From: Udeniomyces pyricola | Taxonomy: Eukaryota > Basidiomycota > Tremellomycetes > Cystofilobasidiales > Mrakiaceae | DNA length: 64,000 nucleotides | Reading direction: 5' to 3' | Assembly: GCA_039545295.1 (NCBI GenBank) | Contig: BCIK01000013.1 | Span: 434,001-498,000 of the forward strand | In this document: positions 35,701 to 47,539 of the stretch, one piece after another | Layout of the letters: each line of letters begins with the position of its first letter | How positions within the stretch are numbered: position 1 is the first letter of the stretch | The notes under the pieces: generated by a model | What the model was told of the DNA's origin: nothing | The model's input: the letters and a program-made list of their open reading frames with translations, nothing else | Database searches by the model: none | Position numbers and translations under genes: made by a program

Positions 35701-36879
35701 AGTGGAATCGCCTGTGGCGGTACTGATTGAAGACGACGAGTCCGATTCAGGAAACATGAACGAATTGTCTGTTGACTTCGGTGAAGATTTTGTGGTGTTC
35801 GGAAAGCTGAACGCAGGTAAAGAAATGGCAAATGAATCGATTTGGCCCACCGAACGGGTGCTCGTGCTACTGGCGACAGCAGAGGAGCCGAGTGCGAGGG
35901 TAGCTGGATTATCAAGAGTTGGGCAGAGAGCGGTGGAGGATGAGATGATTTCGGGAAGAAGGCTGGTAGCGCTTGATCGCCTATGCCGGATCGAGAGAGG
36001 AAGGCTGAGGATTGCACTGTTCCCTGAAGCCAGCCCAACACTTGGAACCTCGATAGGATCGGCGGGATGGGTGAAGATGGTTGGAGGCACATATATCCCA
36101 CGTGCTGATGTATTGGGACGATGTGTGTCCCCCGGCGAGTTCGGGTTTGGATCAAGCTGAGAGCATGAAGACGCAAGCGGTGACGACGAATCCGTTATGC
36201 GCTTGATTCGCGAAGTATTAGAGAGTTTCGACGGGGTTTGAGGAGCTGAATGATGATACCCGTGGGAATAAGCCGAGGGAGACAAAGAGTGCGGCAGAGG
36301 ACTGGATGCTGGGAGAGGCGGGGGCTGTACTTGGGATCAATCAAGAGACACGTCAGCAACAGCGTCTGTTCAATCCGTCTGTTTCAATCGCTAAAGACGT
36401 CTGCTGGCACTGACCGCAGCATCATCATAACCACAAATGAATCCCAACCCTTCCAGTGTCGGGTCGTCTGTGACTCTCTTGCTCGCCTGGAGTCGCTCGA
36501 GGCTTCCCTTCTTGGTTGCCCCTCCTGTTTTTCTGCCCGGGCTGGCCACATTGCCCGGCAGCCCTTGCTGACCATCTCTCAATCTCGGCCTGGAAGGGCT
36601 CTTTGGGGGCGGGCGCATAATGATGACCGGAGCACTTGACTCAGCCTCGGACGACGCGAGTTTGACGAGGTCGAGAAATCCGGGGGGAAGTGAGGGCGGT
36701 GTCCAGCAGACCGACATGGTTGGGGATGAAGGTGCCGTAGTAGAATGGGACTGATAAGATGACGGGGATGTGGGAGCCATGGTACTGTTGAGTCGAGAAG
36801 GAGGACGAGAAGGGGTGAGGTGCGATAAGAAGGAGGAACTGTTGGCTTTGGAAGAAGACCTAGAAGGGGAAGATGTCAT
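32735..36879 (-). CDS. large Ser/Pro-rich protein of unknown function
   Basis: Four large exons (36879-36415, 36324-35189, 35052-34063, 33977-32735) join with good GT-AG sites and sum to 3834 nt, encoding 1277 aa. The gene is unlike its neighbours in having few, long exons. Almost the whole protein is low-complexity Ser/Pro/Thr with scattered short basic patches, so it is predicted to be disordered. More ordered-looking islands are ARLQEISEWSKRQARES near the middle and KTIEEWREESREMIDPN with FIEMDRERMRAIVG near the C-terminus, which are probably helical. There is no signal peptide, transmembrane segment or catalytic motif. Many S-P and R-x-x-S sites suggest a phosphorylated scaffold or regulator. 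I do not recognise the family. The gene is divergent from the Zn2Cys6 factor with 1.3 kb between them. Confidence 0.75.
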
Positions 36880-38219
36880 GAGGAGATACAGCCGAGGTAG
36901 ACTCTAGCGTGATCTGGTGCGAGTTTGAGTGGTCGGAGGCGAAGTTGTGACGATACTAGCTCGACGAGTTTGGTACAAGATTCAAAGGCGGAAGCGAGGC
37001 GAGGAGTAGGATGGCGAAGGCAAAAGGCAAAGGCAAATGGTGACGCGTTGATGATGGGTGATAAACAACGCGACGAGGTCTGAGCCGGGAAGGACACAAT
37101 GGGATGGGTTTATCGAGGCTGATGAGGCCGGATAGATGGGGAGACGACACGCCTTTCCCTTGGATGCCCTCCAGAGGAGAAAAAGGAGAGAGAGGCGTGG
37201 CTTAAGAGACGTCAACAACGAACAAAAGGGGGGACGTTCAACTGCGTTGAACTGCGTCGAACATGCAACTCAGGGGGTTCAGTTTCGCTCCCACACGAGA
37301 GGACCCAACCAGTCCTGATCAGCGTTAGTGTGTTCTGTACATCTGCACGGCCTACTATACCGTGTATTGCTGAATCGGGGGCGTGAGCCATATTCCATGA
37401 GGGTCGAACGTCGAACGTCGTTCACTTGGTTACACTTTTCTGTGACGGGCGGCCTATTACATGGATACAATAATTACACACAGAACCTTCCAGCGATCGT
37501 CGATCGACGTTTGACCCCCGGGGACAAACAAAATGGATGCATGGTGTGTCAGATTGGCTGACGTCGCCATCGCCAGCGTTTTGTTACCGCTGCCTGCATG
37601 AGTCATGATGCATGATGCATGACACGCCTACGCATGATATAATGCATGATCGTCTGGTGCATATAATTCGACTATGTATCACCGAACGATTACCGATGGA
37701 TATGTCAGGCAAGCATGGGCTGGGACCTCTTGAGCAATATGACTCAAGCTGCAAACCAACCGGATGCTTAAAGTTTGGGTTCGTGATCGATCAAACAGAT
37801 CAAACAACCGGGTTACTGTCGACCGGCTTAACCGGTTCACCGAAGCTAGTAGTACAGTGTTCGAGAATCCGAAGCCGTATGAGCCGTGGCCTGTTTATGT
37901 AATCATTAGTATTACTTTCCTGAGAGCGCAAGGTGAAGAAGACCGAGCTCCGAGCTCACCGAGGAGACGCTTATTCGCCCTCCTGGTCGTTTGAGTTCAA
38001 CGTTCAACTCCCTGACGCCACTGGTATCCACCAACTCTTCACCCTTGCTACCTTCCTCAACTCTCATCGACACATCTTCTGCCCGTCCTACCGCTGCTGA
38101 TTCTTTCGCAGTGACCTCCAGCGGCCAACCAACCAAACATCTTCCCCCCATCGACGTGTAGTCCCATCGGTCCCCTCCTTCCGCTGCCCTCGTTCTTTCC
38201 ACTCAAATTCCTGTCTGAC
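36880..38219. other. divergent promoter region (Ser/Pro-rich gene / Zn2Cys6 factor)
   Basis: 1.34 kb shared upstream region. Around 37596-37640 there are overlapping copies of ATGCATGATG-like words, and GTTCAACGTTCAACT occurs near 37990. No coding exon supported. Confidence 0.5.
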
Positions 38220-41200
38220 ATGTCTGACAGTGAAGACACTGATATTCGCTCCATCAACGATGCCAAGAAGCGTAGAATCCAACGAGCATGTATGTCCCTT
38301 GGTTCGGTTGATCTGAGAGGCAGAACGAGTTCGCTTGCGAAATCGGCTACCGTCTTTCCACGCGTCCAATTCACTTCTGGCCCCACATCCAAGATGGTCA
38401 TGCTCGTTTGGCTGACATCCCTCTTTCCATCTCTTCAACTATCTCGCTTCTCTACAATGGCATGGCAATAGGTGACCTCTGTCGTCGAAAAAAGGTTCGA
38501 ATCGCGTCATGGCAAGAAAACCACGCGTTTTCTCCCCTCTGCTCGACGCGGATTCTGACCGGAAACAATAACTTACGACTACCCCCCTTTACTTATCCCT
38601 CCCTGCGGCTCTGATATTCGTGGCCTGTTGTACGTCATGATCCATGGGACATTGGTATACGCGACTCATCTCTGTTCCGTGGGGTAGGTCAAGTGCGACG
38701 GTCCTGTATCTGTCGGCAACGTATGCACCAACTGCAAGGATGCCAAAGCTGAATGCAGTTACGTCGAGACAGCTAAACGGCGTGGTCCGGTGAGTACACT
38801 TTCCCTGCTCCGCTCCGATATGATCAACTCTCGTACAGTGCTGTCATCTCTGAGCTACACTGACACGACTCTTGTCACTCATCCATCCATCAGCCTAAAG
38901 GGTAAGCATTTCTATTCCGCTTTTCATCGTCAACGCGCACAATGTCTGATGGCTTGCCTCCGTTCCCTTTCCTTTGCCTTGGGCTTGCTCCCGTCCACGA
39001 TTGTCTGGGCCGCGCGTCGCACTCTCTTGCCTTCCCTGTCCTTTGCTGCGGTTGTCTGCGTTTCGCACCGCCCCTCGTTTGTCAACGAATACCGTTTGTT
39101 AGATATGTCGAGAGTGTCGAGCGGCGTCTCGAAAGGATGGAGAGTCTTATCGGTCGGGTGAGTCACTCAACGAAATGCAAGGTGTCTCGCTCGCTTGGAC
39201 GCGATTTGGTCCAACGCCGTCCTACCGATGATGCCTTCCACTGACTGCTGTTTGCGCTCTCTTCCTTGGCCCTACATACGTTCACCTTACCTCTTCGAAT
39301 ACATCTACCTTGTAGCTGGCACCTGGATCTGACTTTACCAGCGAGCTTGGAGCCCGGATTGAACGCGAAACTTTTTCACTGGAGGAGCACCGCAAACACG
39401 AACCCGCTTCATCTGGGTCCTCTTCGAGCCATACTCAACCACCCACCCACGCTCATGACCAAGAGCCGCAGCACAACCCGTTCGCTTCCGCGATCCAGTC
39501 AGGGCAGACTTCTTCCATGTCGACTGCTACCTCGCCCCATTCCAATTCTCCCTCTGCAAGCAACTGCATCGCCGCCGAGACGCTCAAACCTTGGTTACGC
39601 GCGACAACTCAGAGCCCCAATCCCATAGACGATCGTAGCCACGTTGATGGCGGTGAAACGGATGAAGACGAGGATGAAACTAAGCTGCTCAGAAGCTTAG
39701 ATGAGATGTCGTTGCTTCAGAAAGATGGGCCAGGCTTCGTTGGCAAAGTGAGTGCTTGGTTTTCAGATAGACGACATCACCCAAGTGACTACGCAAACCT
39801 CGCTGGTTGACAATATGGTGCACGAGCTGATGCATCTCTTCCCGTATCGTTCCTCCCCCTCATCCCATCCGGCTCCCTTTTGCCTTCCGCAGTCCTCTGG
39901 GTTTCAGCTCGTCAAAGATGTTCGGGATTGGAAATACAATGATACACACGACCAATTCGTACCCAATTTGGAAAGTCAGCGAAGAGGTAAGATTCTTATA
40001 CGCCATACATCATATCTTGGCGTATGGCATTCTGACCACTGATTGCGTTCCACGTGCCTGACTTATAGCCGAGTTCTGGGCGCCCACACCATGGGATGAG
40101 ATTGCCTTGGGTGGGTATGCTGGCTGGTGTGCAGACATTTGGCCAGAACCGGACCTCGCGACGCAACTCATTGAGCTCTTCTTCGAGAAATGCAATAGCC
40201 ATATCCCTGTCCTCCACCGACCAACCTTCTACCGGGAATTTGCCTCGGATCTACACAAAACCAATCGAGCCTTCGCCCGACTTTGCTTGGCTGGTACGTC
40301 AGATCGTACGTGTTCAGCTCTTCCCAAGAACCGTTTCGCTTACCGCGAATATTTGCTTCTTCAATCATATGCCAGTCTTTGCCCATGGTAGCCGATTCAC
40401 TATGGATCCGAGAGTCTTTATGTCCCCAAAAGAGGAGACGTTTGCCGGGAACGAGACATGGAGTCGGGGTTTCAAGTATGCCAATGGTGTGCTTGGCATG
40501 TTGGTAAGTAGCACGTCGTCTTGGCGCGACACGGAAAGTCTCACGACAACGCTGACGGATTTAAAACTTGCTTTTTTCTTCTCTTGAGTTTATCAGAAAA
40601 CATGGGCTGATCGTGAGTACCGACCCATGATGCATTTCGTTCAAACCATGTCATAGCTATCAACAAATAACGTTCTTCCTTATTCTTCAGTTGTGTCGCT
40701 ACACGAGCTTCAGGCCCTGGTCTTGTTAGGAAGCTTTCATCACGGCACCGGTACGCACAGATTTTGCGTATTCATTGTCTAATTTTCCTTGGATCCGCTG
40801 TTCTGACATCGTGTTGTGTCTGGTACAGCCACGCATCGAGCATGTTGGACTATCATTGGTATTGGGATCCGATCTTGTTTAGATATTGGCCTCCATCGGA
40901 GGTAGGTCAACGTTTTTATGGTATCACAATCATCTTCTCGGCTCGCTTCACTGAATCGCATCCGTTTGACTACTCTTCTGTGGCAGGCATGTCATCCGTG
41001 CGAAGCCTCTCGTCGAGGCCGAGCTGTGCAAGCGGGTCTTTTGGGCTTTTTATCTCTTGGACCGACAGACGTCAGCTCGTGAGTCGCAGTTGTATCCTGC
41101 AAGATGATGGTTTGGAAGTATTCCGATTGACTGACGGACTTGATTTGTTGTGCTTTAGTTCTTGGTCGACCGCTTGCTTTGCATGAAGAAGAGTACGTAC

Positions 41201-43822
41201 TGCTAGGTCGTCCTAACATCCTTCAAATAACGTGGTCGCTAACATCCTAGTTGCCTTCCAGTATCGACGTTGATTACCCTCTGGCAGTTGATGACGAATA
41301 TTGGGAGACCGAAGATCCAGAAATGGCGTTCAAGCAGCCGCGGGACAAGCACGCGATCGTTAGCGGTTTTATCGCACTCCTCAAGTTGCAAGCCATTGTC
41401 GGCTAGTGAGTGAATGGATGTCATCATTGGAAGCAGAAGACTCAATTCGGCCGAAAACCTTGGCTTACATTGAACCCCCACCTCATACAGTTGTCTGAGA
41501 ACCATCTACGCCATCAACAAATCCAAGCTTCTTCTTAATCTTGACGCTGTATGTGAAGTCAAGTTACCCCACATCACTTTTCGATAGATGGTTCTAAAGC
41601 TGAAAATGATCACGGTTTGGGCGTTGCTCGCAGATCGAGTCTCAGCAATCGATCGTTTCCGAGCTGGACAGTGGTCTGAACGGATGGCTGGACCAATTAC
41701 CTCCACAGTACGTTCATGGATTTCAGTTGTTGTTTGAAGCTTGATTTATGCTGCTGACGCATTAAGTCTTGCTCACTTTCCTCATCAGTCTGAGGTGGAA
41801 TCCCTCCGACTCGGGGCCATTTTTCCAACAGAGTGCCTTGCTGATGGCCAACTTCTACACTACCCAAGTATGAAGGCTTGGATTCAGCTAGTGGTACCTT
41901 TCGTTCCACTCTATGCTGTATTGACCTGGCTCCTTCTTATTTGTGAACACTTTAGATCTACGTTCATCGGCCCTTCATTCAGCGACCCAAGCCCAACAGT
42001 CAACCGTCGCTCGCGTTTCCTTCGCTTGCAATCTGCACGAATGCTGCTCGCTCGGGCACTCACGTGCTCGACGTTGCCCGGAGACGGAATGGATTCGCAT
42101 CGGTTGCCTTGGGATCGTGTCTACAAGGGTGAGTCTGATGCACTTCTCCGCCTTAAATTGTGCCCTTACCCAACACTCCCTACTGCGCTTCACGTCTTAT
42201 TTGACTGTCGATCATTATCCTTTCTGCTCAGATTCACATTCGGAATCGTTCTGCTCATCAACGTTTGGGGAGGCAAGAAGAACGGCGGAGTAGGCGATCC
42301 TGCCATGGCGTTCGTAACATACATGCCCTTGCATCTGAGTGACCTGAGCGATTGGTTGACATTACGACTGATCATGCGTATAAATTTGGTGCCTGAATGC
42401 TGTCCATCTCTCAGCCTCAAGGACGTCAACAAAATCGTCACCTTGCTTGACCAGGCCGAATCATCGTTCATACTCGCTGGTCGGCTCAAGTACGTGTCGT
42501 TTTCTGATTGTTATCGCTTCTTAGCGCAGCATCTTAGTCAAGGCTCACTCAATCTGTTTTGTGTGTTTTGTAGAGATATCCTTCTCGAACTTTCGAGTCA
42601 GCGTGACGTGCCAATCGACGTCCCAAATCCGGCCGACTCGCATAAGCGTCCACGGGATGTGACCGAGGTTCCCCGCGTTGCAGGAAATCCTGGCTCTACC
42701 TCTGCTTCTCCGATGGCCGGTCCTACAGGTGCGAATCTTGGCCCTCCTAGGAAGGGGGGTCCTCGTCCAAGTGCTGTCGCCGCGGCTACGCTCCGCAAGA
42801 CGTCTGCCGAAACTCGACCAAGAAAACAGACGTCTGTCTCGAACCTCAAAACCCACAGCCAAAGTTCACCGTTCGGTTCAAGCTCCACCAGTTCTCCCAA
42901 AATGCCCTCGACTACTGAGTCAGTCACTTCTCAACACCCGACTTCGCCGCCGACTCAGCTTCAGCATCGACAGCAACAGCATTCGCAGCCCTCGTCAAGC
43001 CACCTATCCGTGGCATCATCACATCAAGGTTTCTCTCCAAGAGCGTTGCCGACCCAGACACTGCCTCAGCAGAATGTTCCCTCTCTCTCTTACGAATCAC
43101 CATGGCTCAATGGTGGTCAGCCTCGGCTTGCCTCCTCCACCTCAGCTCCGAATTCGAACCGACATTCTTACATGGACCCGGGCTCCAATCAGCAACAAAT
43201 GTTCCAGCACCAACCCCAACTTCATCAGTTGCATCAGCAATTGTCAAGTCGTCCCTCCGATTTTGTCGCACCGAATTACTACCCGGCATCGTACAACCCT
43301 TCCTTAAGCTTGAGCGACCCGTCCCTGACTGCTACCGCCTCCGGCTCTTCCCTCCATCCTTACCCTCACCAAAAGCACTCTTCGAGTAACTCGGTCGCCT
43401 CGACCGCCTCGAGTGACTCCCACCAGCACGCGACGCCTCCTGCGATGTTCGATCCTCACCTCTCCACCGAGACTTCTCTCGGCAATAACCCAGGAGTCGA
43501 TCTCCCCATGATGTACTCCCCCTCGAGTCTCTATACACCGCTGTACCATCCTGATGGAATGAACAGCCATGGGTACCTGGACGGAGCAAGCACCGGTCCG
43601 AGAGACGATCGAGTTCAAGGGCTTAGTACGTCTTCGGGCTTCTCCCCTGCTCGCTTCAATTTCAGCTCGACGATGCCGTTTGAGATCTCGAATGGTCCGG
43701 TTCAGGGTGGTTCAGAAGAAGGAGTCGGAGAGACTAGTTACACAGGATTTGACGAGATGCTCGACAGCTCGATGGATGATACGACGGATCTGTGGTCGGG
43801 CCTACCCTCCGGATTCTCGTGA
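38220..43822 (+). CDS. Zn(II)2Cys6 fungal transcription factor
   Basis: Twenty-two exons, including microexons of 8 nt (38894-38901) and 16 nt (40597-40612), sum to 3339 nt and give 1112 aa. The zinc cluster is built over exons 1-3: ACDLCRRKKVKCDG, VCTNCKDAKAECSY, with spacing C-x2-C-x6-C-x9-C-x2-C-x6-C. It is followed by the short coiled coil YVESVERRLERMESLIGR. The middle-homology (Fungal_trans) domain begins around EFWAPTPWDE. It includes HIPVLHRPTFYREF, TIIGIGIRSCLDIGLHRR, RVFWAFYLLDRQ, LGRPLALHEEDIDVDYP and IYVHRPFI with LAICTNAARS. The last exon (42574-43822) is a 415-aa disordered Ser/Gln/Pro tail ending in an acidic FDEMLDSSMDDTTDLW segment, a plausible activation region. The domain style resembles the XlnR/acetate-regulator group; targets unknown. 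The stretch 42314-42421 can be spliced or read through in frame. Confidence 0.9.
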
Positions 43823-44566
43823 GTTGCCCACATCATTTCTTTTGCGTTCGACAGTGGCGTGTTTCTCCGTCTTTTTTTTTTTTTTGCCTTGCCAAAACAA
43901 CACACGACTCACCTCTCAAACGATGTTTCCGTCATACTTCAGGATGACGGGATGGGAAAATCTAGCGTGGCCGTCCGAAACCCCATCCTCGTCGTCAGCG
44001 TCGCGACCAAACGAGTGAACTTAAAAGACCTAAAAGCATGCAGGACTGAATTCTTCACCTTCATATGAAGCTTTTAACCTCTTCTCGTATTCAACGTCGC
44101 GGGTCCATGCTCCTTTTTCCTGTTTTGTGCTCCTCCCTTCCTATCCGATCATCAATATAGATATACAAGTGCGATCCATCATGACGGGTCTGCTGTTTAG
44201 ACCTTCTTTCGATTTCTTATGTTCTTGCTCTCGATCATTCCTATATTTATGTTCCTCTTCTCTTTCGGCTTTTCCCTTCTCCTGGCTCTCCAGCCGGGTG
44301 GCTTTTCTTCTCTCCTTTCTTCGATTGATTGCTTGATCGGTCTTTCGATATTCGATGTCTCTGCATATTGGGAGGTGGTTGGTTCCTCGCGTATCTGATA
44401 TCTCGCCCAAGTACTCGAGGTCGTGTCGTGTTCATGCACTAGGTGGGACTCTCATTTGGTCTGCAAGACGATTGTCCGCCAGTTAATTGTTCATTGTTCG
44501 ATCGCATCACATCAACTTAAAAATATTGATCATGCACATCATGTCGTACGTGTGCAAGATTATGTC
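43823..44566. other. 3' region of the transcription factor gene
   Basis: 744 bp with T-rich tracts near 43872. No supportable gene. Confidence 0.6.
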
Positions 44567-44848
44567 ATCGAACTACTACTGTGAACCCTGTCAGATCGCC
44601 CTCTCGAGTGCGGGTGTCCGACGCATCGACAGCTTGCGAGTCAACTGTACACAACAAGGGTACGTTGTTGTCAACGGCGAGTCTATCATCACATAACAAC
44701 TGCCCGGTTAGCTCAATCGGTAGAGCGTCAGACTTTTACGAGACTCGTCACTTCGTGTGTCGAATCAAGTCAAGGGTTGATCTGAAGGTTACGGGTTCGA
44801 CCCCCGTATTGGGCTAACGTTTACTTTTTGCTTTCTCAATTTTTTTTT
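44567..44848 (+). repeat. copy 2 of the inverted tRNA-Lys segmental duplication (282 bp)
   Basis: Plus-strand counterpart of 31803-32094. It lacks the 10-bp CTATATACAA element and otherwise differs by one base. Both copies end in the same nine-T run. Confidence 0.95.
44702..44815 (+). tRNA. trnK-UUU: tRNA-Lys(UUU) with a 41-nt intron
   Basis: Cloverleaf as in the other copy, with identical sequence including the intron (44739-44779). A box (TAGCTCAATCGGTAGAG) and B box (GGTTCGACCCC) are intact, and T5 follows at about 44823, so it looks functional. Confidence 0.95.
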
Positions 44849-45780
44849 GGTCTCCAGTATCGTTTCTTTTCTTTGTCTGGTTCAAGGTGGCCAGGAGTCG
44901 TTTCATGGACGACCAAGTTGTTGGAGGATCAGAACGAGAGCAAGACTACTCGGGAAGAGGTATCGGGAGTAACGCGTATAACAGCTTCGGCTGGAGGGAC
45001 GTTACGTCATCGAGCGGCCAGGAACAGATTGACTGGCGCTGATCAGCACCGACAATCAGTTCAGCTCGATACACGCAACGTGCAGTAGCACAGCACTCAC
45101 CACCCTGTCATTCGACCAAGTGTACGTGTGACTTGTGCTGCGTTGATCACATGCTGGTACAAGCTGCAGCAGTACGCATATCACGACATCATGCATGATG
45201 TCACGGTGTTCAGTACGCATATTCATGCATCACTTGTACACAACCACCATCCTGTATCATTGTTAGTCGGTCACTACGAAGTACAGTGAACATCGCCGGT
45301 CGATGGCGCTTATATATATAGGTCATCTCCTTATAGCACCGATCACAACCTTGCATGCACTAATGTCCAGGTCCTTTAGTTTGCCATCTATTGATATATA
45401 TACGTAAACGAATCTGCCGGTTGCATCAAGCAGGCTTACCATAATTCACTCTTCCATCACGTTTTTTTATATATATTTTTTGTTGTTATGGTTGTATGTC
45501 CGTCGCCATTCGTTTTGGTTGTGATGGCGAGAGTGGGTTGTTTCACAAGGAAAAGCATATAATACAGTGTGGTCCATGGAATGACAACAAGACGATGGAT
45601 GCATGGATGCATGGAAAGCAGGAGATGAAGCAAAAAAAGGATAATGAAAAGCAAGGGAGAGATAATCAAAGTCTGTCTATGGTGTTCAAAGAAACCAGGA
45701 CCGGAAGAGAATCGACGGTTTTTTTTTTCTTTTCTTTTTTTCTATCTTTGTGTGTTTTTTCTTTCTTTCTTTTTTATACT
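44849..45780. other. intergenic between tRNA-Lys and the MDR gene
   Basis: 930 bp. It has several TATATATA tracts (45312, 45396, 45470) and a T-rich 45720-45778 region downstream of the MDR stop. No gene supported. Confidence 0.6.
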
Positions 45781-47539
45781 TTACTCCAGCGAAGCGACCA
45801 ATTTCTCAGCGCTGTAGTCTCCCTTGGACATGATTCGCAGTCCCTCCTCGACGCCCGCGAGGCCAGCTGGGAGGACGCGAAGCTTCTGGTGCTTCATCTT
45901 GGGCGCAACGGCGGGCATCTCGTCTCGGACGTAAGCAAGAGCGCGAGCCGTATCCTCGGGAAGCGCAGGGAACGGGAAGGCGTTGGCAAAGGTGAAAGCG
46001 TAGCCGAGGAGAGTGTAGACTAGGGTCTGATTTCGAGACAAACCAAAAAAGAATATCGATAAGATCAGAAGATGGTAATATCGTCAGCAATAAATCTCGA
46101 ATAATAGAGAAGAAGAAGAAACCGTAACGTGTGTCTCGTCGACAACGGTACAGCAGGGAAGTCAGGAGAAGGAAGACGTACAAAGTCGACTTCGACATCT
46201 TTCCTCCTGGACTTGGTCTCGGGTGAGACGGGCAACGTCGTGACGACCTGGCCGCCTTGCTCTCCCATCGCGTCGACGACCGAGTCTGTCGAGTTGTTTT
46301 CGCATGCGCAATCGAGCGCAAACGTAATCGAGTTGTTAGAGGCCTTTCGGATTTGCTCGGCCACATCGGCGTCTCGGTAGTTGAAGCATTGAGTCGCACC
46401 GAGGGAGCGAAGGAAAGCGTGGTTGGAAGGGGACGCCGTCGTGTAGACGGTCAAGCCGGAGAGGTGAGCCAGTTGGATGGCGTGGTGACCAACGGCGGTC
46501 GAACCACCCCAGATGAGGATGGACTTGTTGGCCGAAGCGGGGTAGGGAGAAGAAGGGAAGGCGAGGTTGAGGCGAAGGTACAGGGCTTGAACAGCGGTCA
46601 AGTGAGGGATCTGTGAAATCCAGGATCGAAGAGGATGAGTCCAGAGAGCAAGGGGGAAAAGTAAAGCAGGATACCATCGATTAGATTGCAATGTCCAAAT
46701 TATGAACAAACAGAGGAGAAGATACGAAGAACAACGTACGGGCATGCCAGCTCCCTCGATGCTCTTGGTCTCCTTTGGGAGAACCCAGCAAACGGCCTGG
46801 TGCATCTTGACGTACTCGGCGTAAGCGCCGTTGACAGAATCAGTCGTGCCGTAAACGAAGCCAGCAACGCGATCGCCAAGGTTGATGTGAGTAACGTTAG
46901 CGCCTTTAGCGACGACTTCACCGACAGAGTCACAACCGATAACTGGTGGAGAAATGAACGAAAAGAAGGAGATGATACATAACAACAAAAGCAAGGGGGA
47001 ATGGAGGGCCAAGGAGGGGAAGGGGGGTTCAGCTCATTGTTGAGGAGACGTATAGTTCTTGCTGAAAGGCCAAGTGAATGTGCAATAGCATTCGTACCGT
47101 ATTCAGCACCGGGAGGAGTCCAAGGTCCAAAGGCATGCTTATGATCAGTGGGATTGAGACCGACGGCAAGACTGTAAGAGAAAAGATTATAATGAAGAGA
47201 AGTCAAGAAAACAACAGGGGTCAGGAACAGATCTCTTGCTAGGGGCCAAACAAGAGAAGGATCGGCAAACGAACGTCTTGGTCTGATGCACATAGTTCAA
47301 AAACGACAGGAACGAAACAATCAGCTTGTTTGCTTACGAGGTAAGATCTTGAGAGTTTTTGGTGACATGGAAGACTGGTTGAAAAAGGCCGATGGCTAGG
47401 AACGTACGAGGACGAAATCATCACCGAGCTCCTGAACGTCCTTCCTCGAGCCAAAGGGCACATCCAAGACCACGGCGACACCACCGTTTGACTGAGTCTT
47501 GAGAGCTCGGATGGTAGTGGGGAGAGTGTTGAGAGACAT
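45781..47539 (-). CDS. zinc-independent MDR oxidoreductase (enoyl-reductase-like)
   Basis: Six exons (47539-47408, 47282-47275, 47171-47098, 46942-46740, 46610-46182, 46026-45781) total 1092 nt and give 363 aa. The 8-nt second exon is required to rebuild VLTKTLAVGLNPTDHKH, a conserved block of the GroES-like domain. Downstream are GCDSVGEVVAKG, GDRVAGFV and the NADP(H)-binding IWGGSTAVGHHAIQLA with SLGATQCFNYRD. There is no Cys/His set for structural or catalytic zinc, so this is the quinone-/enoyl-reductase type (ToxD/CipB-like in fungi). The C-terminus EGLRIMSKGDYSAEKLV is typical. The substrate is unknown, and the gene is not in a visible biosynthetic cluster. Confidence 0.9.
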
